A stretch of 64,000 bases of DNA from JAAFIP01 sp963775085 (GTDB lineage Bacteria; Pseudomonadota; Gammaproteobacteria; Burkholderiales; Burkholderiaceae_C), in NCBI GenBank assembly GCA_963775085.1, contig CAVZHO010000006.1:248001-312000 (forward strand), given 5' to 3'. The notes under the pieces were generated by a model, which was not told the DNA's origin, did no database searches, and was given only the letters and a program-made list of their open reading frames with translations. Shown one piece after another: positions 25,101 to 32,528 of the stretch; within the stretch, counting starts at the first letter, position 1; every line of letters begins with the position of its first letter. A program made the position numbers and the translations under genes.

Positions 25101-25373
25101 GTCCTGGATACGCGCCTGGCTAGGCGGTACGTTGCCGTTGAAGTACTGTTTGGAGATCTCTTTGAACGGCAAAAAGCCGTGGCGGTCTTCGCCGTAGTCG
25201 ACAAAGCAGGCTTCCAGCGAGGGCTCGACGCGGGTGACCACAGCTTTGTAGATGTTGCCCTTGCGCTGCTCGCGGCCTTCGATTTCGATCTCGTAGTCCA
25301 GCAGTTTTTGGCCATCGACAATGGCCAGGCGTTTCTCTTCCACTTGCGTGGCATTGATTAACATGCGTTTCAT
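22155..25373 (-). CDS. rne: Ribonuclease E
   Basis: A 1072-residue endonuclease that starts RNA decay and matures rRNA and tRNA. The N-terminal S1 domain contains KAVVTRVEPSLEACFVDYGE (about 43-62). Catalytic metal ligands are D301 (VSVDVNSARA) and D344 (VVIDFIDMDE). The Zn-link is CPRCGG with C402 and C405. After about residue 510 the protein is a disordered scaffold: Ala-rich, then Arg/Gly/Asp/Glu-rich, with tandem octapeptides (about 667-735), and a conserved end around NPEKIAAVQAQIAAEPKPVH. A structured leader precedes the start, and rluC is divergent, as in E. coli. Confidence 0.97.
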   Translation of the reverse strand: MKRMLINATQVEEKRLAIVDGQKLLDYEIEIEGREQRKGNIYKAVVTRVEPSLEACFVDYGEDRHGFLPFKEISKQYFNGNVPPSQARIQDVIREGQELCVQVEKEERGNKGAALTTFISLAGRYVVLMPNNPRGGGVSRRIEGEDRADLKDAMDQLVYPQGASIIARTAGIGRSAPELQWDLNYLTKLWSAIDEAGKAGKGAFLIYQESSLVIRAIRDYFHNDVGDILIDTDDIFEQAHQFMAHVMPEHASKVKRYRDDVPLFSRFQIEHQIESAYARTVTLPSGGAIVIDQTEALVSVDVNSARAIKGGDIEETATRTNLEAADEVARQMRLRDLGGLVVIDFIDMDESRNRRDVENRLRDALRQDRARVQFGTISKFGLMEMSRQRLRPTLSEGASIPCPRCGGSGHVRDTESSALQILRIIQEESQKDNSAAVLCQVPVDVASFLLNEKRTEIAKIELKQRIHVLIIPNKTLETPNYKLERLKHDDSRLDNLDASYKLADEVEDPTTVTRRSQEPTNKQVPVIKGVLPDAPAPQAAVKAAHVAATVVTAVTPPVAIKSVATNVHSTTATAQKPASTGFFGWIKGLFGSSDAPAAPAPTVEAKKAEGTEREGRSAGRDVRRDGARSDAPREGGEREGGRDGERGRGGQGGERGRGRGGRGGRDGDRAPRGDRPPRMEGDRPARMEGERPPRTEGDRAPRLEGDRPARTEGGAPRMEGERPARAEGDRAPREGQEAREPREPREPRADRPEGEGRRERGGRGRGERAPRNEFPAEQNADGTPHTANIDQNALPTSGEARPERAPREEGRDGGRRERGGRGRGERTEQRGEGRAEPANGSQRFEQRNDAPVEGPSGNAASYAGAGVVAAGAAMAMTSEMARSDEPGNEGQQSVRRERQGDPNERRDGERRPRDRNGRDSRERDSQGSGIGSERQGNPDGDAAYAQNVAQAPVERAQEATQSRAPAAPPVKPVSSPAQSATPISMPKISSYALPISDMAQVASSSGLQWVNSNPEKIAAVQAQIAAEPKPVHIPRERPPAVVIDNAPLVLVETKRDLRDMKLPFEAAAQQQQ
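23169..23375. repeat. In-frame tandem repeat in the rne scaffold region
   Basis: About eight 24-bp units encode variants of EGDRPARM / EGERPPRT / EGDRAPRL (residues about 667-735). Units differ at a few third positions, so the array is old enough to have diverged yet recent enough to be obvious. Arg-rich repeats of this kind bind RNA or degradosome partners in RNase E. Confidence 0.85.
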
Positions 25374-25390
25374 GTTCTTTTCCTTCTAGT

Positions 25391-25459
25391 CTGGCCAGGG
25401 TTTCTGGCCAGTTGGGGACAGGGCAACGCGCTGCTTACGCAGGTGCGCTTAACTGTCCC
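25391..25459 (-). promoter_or_regulatory. Structured 5' leader of rne
   Basis: Directly upstream of the rne start, CTGGCCAG (25391-25398) and CTGGCCAG (25404-25411) form a perfect 8-bp hairpin with a 5-nt loop. GGGACAG (25415-25421) pairs with CTGTCCC (25453-25459) around an inner GCGC...GCGC stem. In E. coli, rne autoregulates through hairpins in its leader; the same role is inferred here. Confidence 0.55.
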
Positions 25460-25980
25460 ACACACAGTAACTTAATGCCAAAGAAGACGTTGAACGAAAC
25501 GGATGGAATTGCCGTAGGTCTGCGGTACTTAGCGTTTTACAACGCGAAGCCGCAGCACAGGCGCGGGGAGTGGGGTGAGGCAGGGCAGGCACAGCGTGGA
25601 AATTAATTTTGCTATTAATTGCGTAGCTGCTTGCGCTATATTCTGTTGGTCTAGCGCCCGATCAGGCATGCCAAAAGCAGCGGTATACCGCGCCAGGCTG
25701 GGCATCATCAGGGCTAACAAGAACATCATCTCAACATCAATCCGAACAAGCAGTTCAGGGTTCACCTGAACTGCCTGCTTTTGGGTATTCCGTAACAGTG
25801 TTTCGTAGTACAACGTCGGCTCGACCGCCGTGGCATTTGCGCCGCTTGCAGCTTGGGCTGCTGAGCCTGCACATTTGCCATGCCGGTGGCATCGACCTCT
25901 AATTTCTGCGTTTTGGGTGGAGAGAAGAGCCCACAACGGGGCTAAACTCAGATAAATCAACCACTTAAACGCAAAAGCTA
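25460..25980. other. Gene-free gap between divergent rne and rluC
   Basis: About 520 bases with no convincing gene. A 143-codon minus-strand frame (25529-25960) exists but has no family features and no ribosome-binding site. A half copy of the dispersed repeat (TTTGCTATTAATTGCGTAGC, then TGCTTGCGC) lies at 25611-25655. The rest presumably holds the rne and rluC promoters. Confidence 0.6.
25611..25655. repeat. Dispersed repeat, partial copy (TGCTTGCGC variant)
   Basis: GCTATTAATTGCGTAGC followed by TGCTTGCGC. The GTCC/GGAC half is missing, as in the copies at 42983-43028 and 50819-50858, suggesting a sub-variant. Confidence 0.5.
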
Positions 25981-27048
25981 GTGAAAAACATTATAAGCGG
26001 GAAACAGGCTGTTTCATCCGCTGACCCCATAAGCCCTAAAGTGAGCCTGGTCACCGTGGACGAATCCTCCGAAGGACAGCGGCTGGACAATTTTTTGCTG
26101 CGCGAGCTCAAGGGCGTGCCCAAAACCCATGTCTACCGCATCATCCGCAGCGGCGAGGTGCGCGTCAACAAGGGCCGGGCGCAGGCCGACACGCGTCTGG
26201 CCACGGGCGACGTGGTGCGCCTGCCGCCCGTGCGCATCAGCGAACACGTGGCCGACAAAGCCGCCGCCCTGGCCGAGGCCATAGCCCACCGCCCCGCGCC
26301 GGCGCGCAGCTTCCCCATCTTGTTTGAAGATGAACACTTTTTGGCTATCGATAAACCCGCAGGCGTGGCCGTGCACGGCGGCAGCGGCGTAAGCTTTGGC
26401 GTGATCGAGCAGTTGCGCATGACCCGACCCGAGGCCAAATACCTCGAACTGGTGCACCGCCTGGACCGCGATACCAGCGGCATCCTGCTGATTGCCAAAC
26501 GCCGCAGCGCCCTGGTGCATCTGCAGGCGCAGTTTAAGAACCGCGAAACCGGCAAGACCTATCTGGCTTTGGTCAAAGGGGCTTGGCCCGCGAACAAAAA
26601 AGTCATTGACCTGCCACTGCACAAATATTTGGTGAACGGCGGCGAAGACGACGGCGAGCGCCGGGTGAAGGTGGTGGCCAAAGAGGACCCGAATGGTATG
26701 CGCTCGGTTACTTTGGTGAAAGTGTCCAAATCCATCAAGGTGAGTGCCGACTTGGCGACCAAGTTAGCGGCAGACACCTTTACTCTATTGGAGGTCACTA
26801 TCAAAACCGGGCGCACCCACCAAATCCGCGTGCACTTGGCCAGCAGCGGTTACCCGATTGTGGGCGACGACAAGTATGGCGATTTCGACCTGAACAAGGC
26901 GCTGCACAAACAGGGCTTCAAGCGCATGTTTTTGCATGCCTGGCAATTGCAGTGTGTGCACCCGGCAACCAATGCAATGCACAGCTTTGTCTCAGCGCTC
27001 CCCGTCGATCTAGCCAAGGCGTGGGGACTGGAAAGCCCTGCTGGGTAA
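25981..27048 (+). CDS. rluC: 23S rRNA pseudouridine synthase (RluC type)
   Basis: A 355-residue enzyme with GTG start at 25981. An S4-like RNA-binding domain (GQRLDNFLLRELKGVPKTHV to about residue 95) precedes the catalytic domain, whose motif HRLDRDTSG (about 160-168) carries the catalytic Asp. IKTGRTHQIRVHL and GYPIVGDDKYG are further RluA-family blocks. RluC modifies 23S positions 955, 2504 and 2580 in E. coli. It is divergent from rne as in many proteobacteria, and a HAD phosphatase gene follows after 9 bases. Confidence 0.94.
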   Translation: MKNIISGKQAVSSADPISPKVSLVTVDESSEGQRLDNFLLRELKGVPKTHVYRIIRSGEVRVNKGRAQADTRLATGDVVRLPPVRISEHVADKAAALAEAIAHRPAPARSFPILFEDEHFLAIDKPAGVAVHGGSGVSFGVIEQLRMTRPEAKYLELVHRLDRDTSGILLIAKRRSALVHLQAQFKNRETGKTYLALVKGAWPANKKVIDLPLHKYLVNGGEDDGERRVKVVAKEDPNGMRSVTLVKVSKSIKVSADLATKLAADTFTLLEVTIKTGRTHQIRVHLASSGYPIVGDDKYGDFDLNKALHKQGFKRMFLHAWQLQCVHPATNAMHSFVSALPVDLAKAWGLESPAG

Positions 27049-27057
27049 AATCCCGCT

Positions 27058-27741
27058 ATGTCTTCCTCTTCCCGCCCCCGCCGCTTCGACCTGATCGCTT
27101 TTGACTGGGACGGCACGCTGTTTGACAGCACCGGTCTGATTACACGCTGCATCCAGGAAGCGGTGCGTGAGGTCGGCGGTGCCGTGCCTACGCACGCGCA
27201 GGCCTCGTATGTGATTGGCCTGGGCCTGATGCAGGCGCTGGCGCATGCGGCACCCGATGTGCCCAAGGACAAATACCCCGCGCTGGGCGAGGCGTACAAG
27301 CGCCACTACGTTGCGCGGCAAAATGAGATTAGTTTGTTTGAGGGCAGCTTGCCCATGCTGCAGAGCATGCGCACGCGCGGGCACCTGCTGGCGGTGGCCA
27401 CGGGCAAGTCACGCCGTGGTCTGGACGAGGTGTTGGCGCGCCGGGTGGACGGCACGGTACTCTCGCACTTGTTTGAAGCCAGCCGCACGGCCGACCAGAC
27501 TGCCAGCAAGCCCGACCCGCTGATGCTGCATGAGTTAATGGCCGAGCTGGGCGTAGCCCCTGAGCGCACCTTGATGATTGGCGACACCACGCACGATCTG
27601 TTCATGGCGGCCAATGCCGATGTGGCCAGTGTCGGGGTGAGCTTTGGGGCGCATGACCCCGTGGCCTTTGCCGATTATGCGCCGCTGCATGTGGCGCATA
27701 GCATGACCGATTTGCAGGCCTGGCTGCTGGCCAACGCCTGA
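27058..27741 (+). CDS. HAD-family hydrolase (phosphoglycolate-phosphatase-like)
   Basis: A 227-residue HAD protein. Motif I FDWDGTLFDS (about 12-21) has the nucleophile and acid Asp pair, motif II is VATGKSRRGL, and motif III/IV is SKPDPLMLHELMAELG then MIGDTTHDL. The cap is helical, as in the Gph/PpaX branch. The substrate is not fixed by sequence. The 9-bp spacing to rluC suggests one transcript, with a Rieske gene next. Confidence 0.92.
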   Translation: MSSSSRPRRFDLIAFDWDGTLFDSTGLITRCIQEAVREVGGAVPTHAQASYVIGLGLMQALAHAAPDVPKDKYPALGEAYKRHYVARQNEISLFEGSLPMLQSMRTRGHLLAVATGKSRRGLDEVLARRVDGTVLSHLFEASRTADQTASKPDPLMLHELMAELGVAPERTLMIGDTTHDLFMAANADVASVGVSFGAHDPVAFADYAPLHVAHSMTDLQAWLLANA

Positions 27742-27778
27742 GCCAGGCATCCATCCGTCCACCTGAACCTATTGCCCT

Positions 27779-28201
27779 ATGAGTCACCCCATCATTGCCT
27801 TGGTGCCCCATACCGAGACACCCTTGACGCAACCGTCTGCAAAGCGCCTGGCCCTGTGCAACAGCGCCGATCTGGTCAATGCCAGCAGCGCCGTGCCTTT
27901 TGATGTTCAGTACGCGGGCCAGACCTGCCGCGCCTTTGCCATCCGTTTTGAGGGCGGTGTGCACGCTTACCTGAACCGCTGCGCCCACGTGGCCATGGAG
28001 ATGGACTGGCAGCCCAACCAGTTTTTTGACGACACCGGCCAGTGGCTGCTGTGCAGTACCCATGGTGCGGCGTATCGACCTGCCACCGGCGAGTGCGGCG
28101 GTGGCCCGTGCACGGGCGGGCTGGTCACAATCACCCTGACGGAAGAAGGTGGTGTGGTCTACTGGCATACTGCACACAACCTCCAGCCTGTAGAGTTTTA
28201 A
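27779..28201 (+). CDS. Rieske [2Fe-2S] ferredoxin-like protein
   Basis: A 140-residue soluble protein with one Rieske domain. The cluster ligands are NRCAHVAME (C-x-H) and LLCSTHGAAY (C-x2-H), 23 residues apart, followed by ATGECGGGPCTGG, which matches the third loop of ferredoxin-type Rieske proteins. No signal or membrane segment is seen. It could pass electrons to an oxygenase or act as a small redox sensor; its genomic partners (HAD, S49 peptidase) do not say which. Confidence 0.9.
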   Translation: MSHPIIALVPHTETPLTQPSAKRLALCNSADLVNASSAVPFDVQYAGQTCRAFAIRFEGGVHAYLNRCAHVAMEMDWQPNQFFDDTGQWLLCSTHGAAYRPATGECGGGPCTGGLVTITLTEEGGVVYWHTAHNLQPVEF

Positions 28202-28203
28202 AT

Positions 28204-29292
28204 ATGAATAACGAGCCAACCCCTATCCCAATGCCTGCAGCCACGCCCAGCACGGCGGACGATACATTGACCGATATTTTGAAGAACAATCAGCCGCAAA
28301 CCCCTTTCAATGGGACGCAAGCAGCTATCAAAAATGCAGCAACCTCCAATCCCGCCGAGCAACCCGGCTGGGAGCGCGCTACGCTGGAAAAACTCGTCTT
28401 TGCCTCGCTGAGCGAGCAGAAAGCCGCCCGCAAATGGAAAACCTTTGTGCGTCTGGCCTGGCTGGTGTTTTTTATTGCACTGGCTTGGGCGCTGTTCAAG
28501 CCCGGCAGCACAGGCTTGGGCAAAGACGGCTCGTCGGCACACACCGCAGTGGTCGAGATCAAAGGCGAGATCGGCCCCGGTGGTGAGGCCAGCAGTGATT
28601 TAATCAACGCCGCCATGCGCGCCGCGTTTGCAGACGAAGGCGCGCAGGCCGTGGTGCTGCTGATCAACTCGCCTGGCGGAAGCCCGGTGCAGGCAGGCAT
28701 CATCAATGACGAAATCTACCGTTTGAAAGAAAAGCACAAAAAACCGGTCTACGCCGTGGTGGAAGAAACCTGCGCCAGCGCGGCCTATTACATTGCGGTG
28801 GCCACTGATGAAATTTTTGTGGACAAAGCCAGCATTGTGGGCAGCATAGGCGTACTGATGGACAGCTTTGGCTTTACTGGCCTGATGGACAAGCTGGGCG
28901 TAGAGCGCCGCCTGATGACCGCCGGGGAGAACAAAGGCTTTCTAGACCCCTTCAGCCCACAGACAGACAAGCAGCGCGCCTTTGCCCAAGGCATGCTCAA
29001 CCAGATCCACACCCAGTTCATCGACACGGTGAAAAAAGGCCGTGGCAGCAAACTCAAAGAAACGCCCGAGATGTTCAGCGGCCTGTTCTGGAGCGGCCAG
29101 CAAGCCATTGAGCTGGGCCTGGCCGACAATCTGGGGGGCCTGGATTTTGTCGCCCGTGAGGTGATCAAAGCCGAAGAAATTGTCGACTACACCCGCCGCG
29201 ACAACGTGGCCGAGCGCCTGGCCAAGCGTTTTGGCGCGGCCATGGGCGAGGGTGCCATCAAAGCACTGCGCAACCTGCCTGCACTCAAATAA
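28204..29292 (+). CDS. S49-family signal peptide peptidase (SppA-like)
   Basis: About 362 residues from ATG 28204, three bases after the Rieske gene stop. One membrane anchor lies near residues 80-97 (VRLAWLVFFIALAWALF). The Ser nucleophile is in ETCASAAYYIAVATDEIF and the Lys base in VDKASIVGSIGVLMD. INSPGGSPVQAG is the oxyanion/substrate strand. Short SppA proteins work as multimers on the periplasmic face to clear signal peptides. The unconserved N-terminus includes a short repeat-like stretch (GCAAGCAGCTATC near 28317). Confidence 0.92.
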   Translation: MNNEPTPIPMPAATPSTADDTLTDILKNNQPQTPFNGTQAAIKNAATSNPAEQPGWERATLEKLVFASLSEQKAARKWKTFVRLAWLVFFIALAWALFKPGSTGLGKDGSSAHTAVVEIKGEIGPGGEASSDLINAAMRAAFADEGAQAVVLLINSPGGSPVQAGIINDEIYRLKEKHKKPVYAVVEETCASAAYYIAVATDEIFVDKASIVGSIGVLMDSFGFTGLMDKLGVERRLMTAGENKGFLDPFSPQTDKQRAFAQGMLNQIHTQFIDTVKKGRGSKLKETPEMFSGLFWSGQQAIELGLADNLGGLDFVAREVIKAEEIVDYTRRDNVAERLAKRFGAAMGEGAIKALRNLPALK

Positions 29293-29308
29293 TTCCTCTA
29301 TTTAGCAG

Positions 29309-29353
29309 TAGAGTCCACGTCGTGCGGTCATTTGTAGCTATATAATTTATAGC
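29309..29353. repeat. Dispersed two-hairpin repeat, intergenic copy
   Basis: TAGAGTCCACGTCG, then GCGGTCATTTGTAGCTA, then TAATTTATAGC. It aligns with the copy inside the Bug signal-peptide region at 59095-59138, including the GGTCATTTG block. Confidence 0.65.
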
Positions 29354-29394
29354 ATATGAACGTATGACTTTGCAGTTTGAGTGCCGCTAGATTT

Positions 29395-30165
29395 ATGCCC
29401 ACCACGCAGCTCCCCGGTTTTGTGCCACCTTATACCCACCCCGCTACGCTGTTGCCTGCGCTGCGCCAACAGGGTTTTGCCTTGCTGCCTGCGGGTGATG
29501 TAGCGCAGTTGGCGGGTTGTACGTTGGCAGAGTTAACCGCGCTAGGCCCCAGCTGGGGCCGCTTGCAGCCCGATGCCTACCTGAAAGACGGCGGCAAATA
29601 CCGCAAACGCCGCCACGCCAGTTATGTGGTCAGCAGTGCGGGCGTGCAGCAGGTGCCCCATCGCGCCCACTGGCAGCCACTGGAGTACAACGCGCTGCAT
29701 GGAGGCATGCAGCGCTGGTTTGAGCCGGTGGAGCCAGCTACCCACACGCCCGCGTGGAGCGCCCTGCTGCGTTGGATGGCCAGCCTGGCCAACCAGTTGC
29801 GCGGTCCGCAGCCCTGGTATACCGAGGCGCACCAGTTTCGTATCGACACCGAGGGCGGCATCGGCCGCCCCACGCCCGAGGGCGCGCACCGCGACGGGGT
29901 GGACTTGGTAGCGGTATTTTTGGTAGCCCGCGAGGGCGTGAAAGGTGGCGAAACGCGCGTCTTTGAGTCCGACGGCCCCAGTGGCCAGCGATTCACCCTG
30001 ACCGAGCCCTGGAGCGTATTGCTGCTGGACGATGTGCGGGTGGTGCACGAGACCACGCCGATTCAACCAACGGCTAGCAACGCCTACCGCGACACGCTGG
30101 TCATTACGCTGCGGGCCAAGGCGTTTCAAGACGCTACTGCCAGCAGCACACAGGAGCCCGCATGA
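29395..30165 (+). CDS. 2-oxoglutarate/Fe(II)-dependent oxygenase-like protein (2OG-Fe dioxygenase family)
   Basis: About 256 residues from ATG 29395; a TTG at 29377 is an upstream alternative. The iron ligands appear as H-x-D in GAHRDGVDLVAVFLVAR and a distal His in VRVVHETTPIQP. An Arg in the closing strand (YRDTLVITLRAKAF) could bind 2-oxoglutarate. DTEGGIGRPTPEG precedes the HxD as in the L-isoleucine 4-hydroxylase-type family. The stop overlaps the next gene, a threonine/serine dehydratase, by four bases, so an amino-acid substrate is a reasonable inference. Confidence 0.82.
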   Translation: MPTTQLPGFVPPYTHPATLLPALRQQGFALLPAGDVAQLAGCTLAELTALGPSWGRLQPDAYLKDGGKYRKRRHASYVVSSAGVQQVPHRAHWQPLEYNALHGGMQRWFEPVEPATHTPAWSALLRWMASLANQLRGPQPWYTEAHQFRIDTEGGIGRPTPEGAHRDGVDLVAVFLVAREGVKGGETRVFESDGPSGQRFTLTEPWSVLLLDDVRVVHETTPIQPTASNAYRDTLVITLRAKAFQDATASSTQEPA

Positions 30166-31151
30166 ACACCACTACTCTCCCTATTACCTTCACCGACATC
30201 ACAGCCGCAGCAGCACGCCTCAAAGGCATCGCGCACCGCACGCCCGTGCACACCAGCAGCACGGCCAACGCACGCACGGGGGCCGAGCTGTTCTTCAAAT
30301 GCGAAAACTTCCAGCGCATGGGGGCTTTTAAATTTCGCGGTGGTTACAACGCGCTGGCACAGTTCACGCCCGCGCAGCGCAAGGCCGGGGCGTTGGCGTT
30401 CTCGTCGGGCAACCACGCGCAGGCGGTGGCCCTGTCGGCCAAGCTGCTGGGCATGCAGGCCGTCATCGTCATGCCCGAAGACGCGCCCGCCGCCAAAATC
30501 CGCGCCACCCGCGAGTACGGTGCGGAGGTGGTTTTGTACGACCGCTATAGCCAGGACCGCGAGGCCTTGGCAACCCAAATCGCGACCGAGCGCGGCCTGA
30601 CTATGGTGCCCCCCTACAACCATGCCCACGTCATGGCCGGGCAGGGTACGGCCGCGCTGGAGCTGATCGAAGAGGTGGGCACGCTGGATATTTTGCTGGT
30701 CTGCATGGGGGGTGGCGGCCTCACCTCCGGCTGCGCCGTCGTGGCCAAACACCTGCTTCCGCAATGCGATGTGTATGGCGTAGAGCCTCTGGCGGGCAAC
30801 GATTTCCAGCAGAGTTTTCGCAGCGGCCAGATCGTAAAAATCGACGTGCCGGTGACGATTGCTGATGGCGCGCAAACCCAGGCGCCTGGTCCGCTGACGT
30901 TTGCCGTATGCAAGGCCTTACTCAAAGACGTGCTGACGGTAGACGATGCAGCCCTGGTCAAAACCATGCGCTTCATGGCCGAGCGCATGAAGATGGTGAT
31001 CGAGCCCACCGGCGGCCTGGCCGCATCCGTAGCCCTGTGGGGCGACAGCGAAGACAAGCTGGACGTGCGCGGAAAGCGCGTTGGTGTTATCGTCAGTGGT
31101 GGCAACGTAGACCCGGCGTACTATGCCAAGTTGCTGCGCGATGGAGTGTGA
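30162..31151 (+). CDS. Threonine/serine dehydratase, PLP-dependent
   Basis: A 329-residue fold-type II PLP enzyme. The cofactor Lys is in GAFKFRGGYNAL (about residue 53). SSGNHAQAVALSAKLLG and the phosphate-binding glycine loop CMGGGGLTSG follow. There is no C-terminal ACT regulatory domain, so it is the short catabolic form (TdcB or serine racemase-like) and not the allosteric IlvA. It overlaps the 2OG oxygenase gene by ATGA, and the lipoprotein gene begins on its last base. Confidence 0.93.
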   Translation: MNTTTLPITFTDITAAAARLKGIAHRTPVHTSSTANARTGAELFFKCENFQRMGAFKFRGGYNALAQFTPAQRKAGALAFSSGNHAQAVALSAKLLGMQAVIVMPEDAPAAKIRATREYGAEVVLYDRYSQDREALATQIATERGLTMVPPYNHAHVMAGQGTAALELIEEVGTLDILLVCMGGGGLTSGCAVVAKHLLPQCDVYGVEPLAGNDFQQSFRSGQIVKIDVPVTIADGAQTQAPGPLTFAVCKALLKDVLTVDDAALVKTMRFMAERMKMVIEPTGGLAASVALWGDSEDKLDVRGKRVGVIVSGGNVDPAYYAKLLRDGV

Positions 31152-31879
31152 TGATGGTCATTGACACAATTCTCAAGTGGTGCCTGCTCTGCAGCCTGGC
31201 CCTGCTCGCCGCCTGCGGCACCCCCTACGCCACCATGAAAAACAGCGCTGGAGACGACGTGATGCTGCTGGGCCATGACCCGGTGGCCTACTTTACCCAG
31301 TTGCAACCCGTTCGTGGTGACCCAGCCATCAAGTCCACGCTGCCGGGACGCACCTATTATTTTATGAACACGGAGCACAAGCGTAGCTTTGATGCCGCGC
31401 CGGATCAATACGAGCCACAGTACGGCGGTTTTTGCGCCAGCGGCGCGGCCTATGCACTCAAACTAGGCTCGGACCCGACCGAGTGGCACATCGTGCACGG
31501 CAAGCTGTATATTTTTGGCGATGTGCTGGGCCGCACCGCCTGGGAGCTGGACGCGCCGTGGAACATTCGCCATGGCAACGATGTCTGGCCTGAGGCCAAG
31601 GACGCTGGCTGGCGCGGGCAGACCCTCAAGCGCTACGCCAACAAAGTGCCCTGGTACAAAACCGGCGCCGATATCCGCAAAGAATATGAAGCCAAATACC
31701 CCGGCAAACCGATGCCTCAGTTTAACGTGGGCAGCATGTGGCAAAACCTGTTTGTCAAATCCCCGGGGTGGCGTGCCCGCGAGGGCTATGGTGGCCAGCC
31801 CAAGGTGGGCCTGGTGGGCGAAGATGCCTGTCCGGTGGCCTGCGCGGGTCAAGTGTCAAAAGCGTTTGGTCAGAACTGA
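31151..31879 (+). CDS. YHS-domain lipoprotein
   Basis: A 242-residue protein. The signal sequence ends in the lipobox LAAC (Cys about residue 23), so it is a predicted lipoprotein. The YHS-type segment VMLLGHDPVAYFTQLQPV is followed by YYFMNTEHKRSFDAAPDQYE and YGGFCASGAAY, the usual pattern of periplasmic YHS proteins. The second half (about 145-242) has no recognised domain but is Trp/Tyr rich. ATG 31151 overlaps the dehydratase stop by one base; ATG 31154 is equally possible. Confidence 0.85.
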   Translation: MMVIDTILKWCLLCSLALLAACGTPYATMKNSAGDDVMLLGHDPVAYFTQLQPVRGDPAIKSTLPGRTYYFMNTEHKRSFDAAPDQYEPQYGGFCASGAAYALKLGSDPTEWHIVHGKLYIFGDVLGRTAWELDAPWNIRHGNDVWPEAKDAGWRGQTLKRYANKVPWYKTGADIRKEYEAKYPGKPMPQFNVGSMWQNLFVKSPGWRAREGYGGQPKVGLVGEDACPVACAGQVSKAFGQN

Positions 31880-31882
31880 AAT

Positions 31883-32455
31883 TTACACAATATCAAAGTG
31901 GTGGATGCCAAATTGGCCGGTCTTGGCATCGGCGAAATAGCGCTCCAATGTTTCTCGCACTGTGCGAAAGGCGATCTGATCCCAGGGTATATCCACCTCG
32001 TGGAACAATCGCGCCTCCATCGTCTCGTAGCCGGGCTTGAACACGTCGCTGAGTAGTTTGGCGCGGTAAAAAAAATGCACCTGACCGACGCTTTGGACGT
32101 TGATCAAGGAGTAAAGGCTTTCCAGCTCGATCTGCGCCCCGGCCTCTTCATCGGTTTCGCGCAGAGCGCCTTGGGCGGTGGTCTCGTGCAGCTCCATAAA
32201 ACCAGCGGGCAGCGTCCAGTAGCCTTTGCGTGGCTCAATATTGCGTTTGCACAGCAGCACGCTCCCACCACGGGAGCGGTCACTGTGGGCATGCCAAACG
32301 GGAATGGTGCCCACCACATTGAGCGGGTTTTCGTAGTGCACGGTAGCGCAAGCGGGGCACACAGCACGTTCGCGCGTGTCGCCGTCGTCCGGCAGGCGGT
32401 AGGCTACCCGTGTGCCGCAGGCTTTGCAGTGCTTGATGGGTTGGCGAGGATACAT
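31883..32455 (-). CDS. Nudix hydrolase with N-terminal zinc ribbon
   Basis: A 190-residue protein. The N-terminus holds a four-Cys zinc ribbon: HCKACGTRVAY and AVCPACATVHYE (about 9-40). The Nudix box follows, GFMELHETTAQGALRETDEE then AGAQIEL. Similar zinc-ribbon Nudix proteins resemble NudC or ADP-ribose pyrophosphatases; the substrate is not decided by sequence. It is convergent with the YHS gene (3-bp gap) and lies just downstream of the dctP terminator. Confidence 0.9.
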   Translation of the reverse strand: MYPRQPIKHCKACGTRVAYRLPDDGDTRERAVCPACATVHYENPLNVVGTIPVWHAHSDRSRGGSVLLCKRNIEPRKGYWTLPAGFMELHETTAQGALRETDEEAGAQIELESLYSLINVQSVGQVHFFYRAKLLSDVFKPGYETMEARLFHEVDIPWDQIAFRTVRETLERYFADAKTGQFGIHHFDIV

Positions 32456-32477
32456 ACGGGCAGTGTACGTGAGAATG

Positions 32478-32505
32478 AAAAAAGGCCTCCGAAGAGGCCT
32501 TTTGG
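32478..32505 (-). terminator. Rho-independent terminator after dctP
   Basis: AAAAGGCCTC (32480-32489) pairs perfectly with GAGGCCTTTT (32494-32503). On the minus strand the loop is UUCG within a C(UUCG)G tetraloop, and a U-run follows. It ends the aromatic/TRAP operon. Confidence 0.92.
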
Positions 32506-32528
32506 GTGAGATGACGCCCGGTGCGCGT

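Noticed and set aside
25529..25960. 143-codon minus-strand frame in the rne-rluC gap
   Set aside because: No ribosome-binding site and no family motif, and it contains a dispersed repeat half copy; more likely non-coding leader or promoter sequence.
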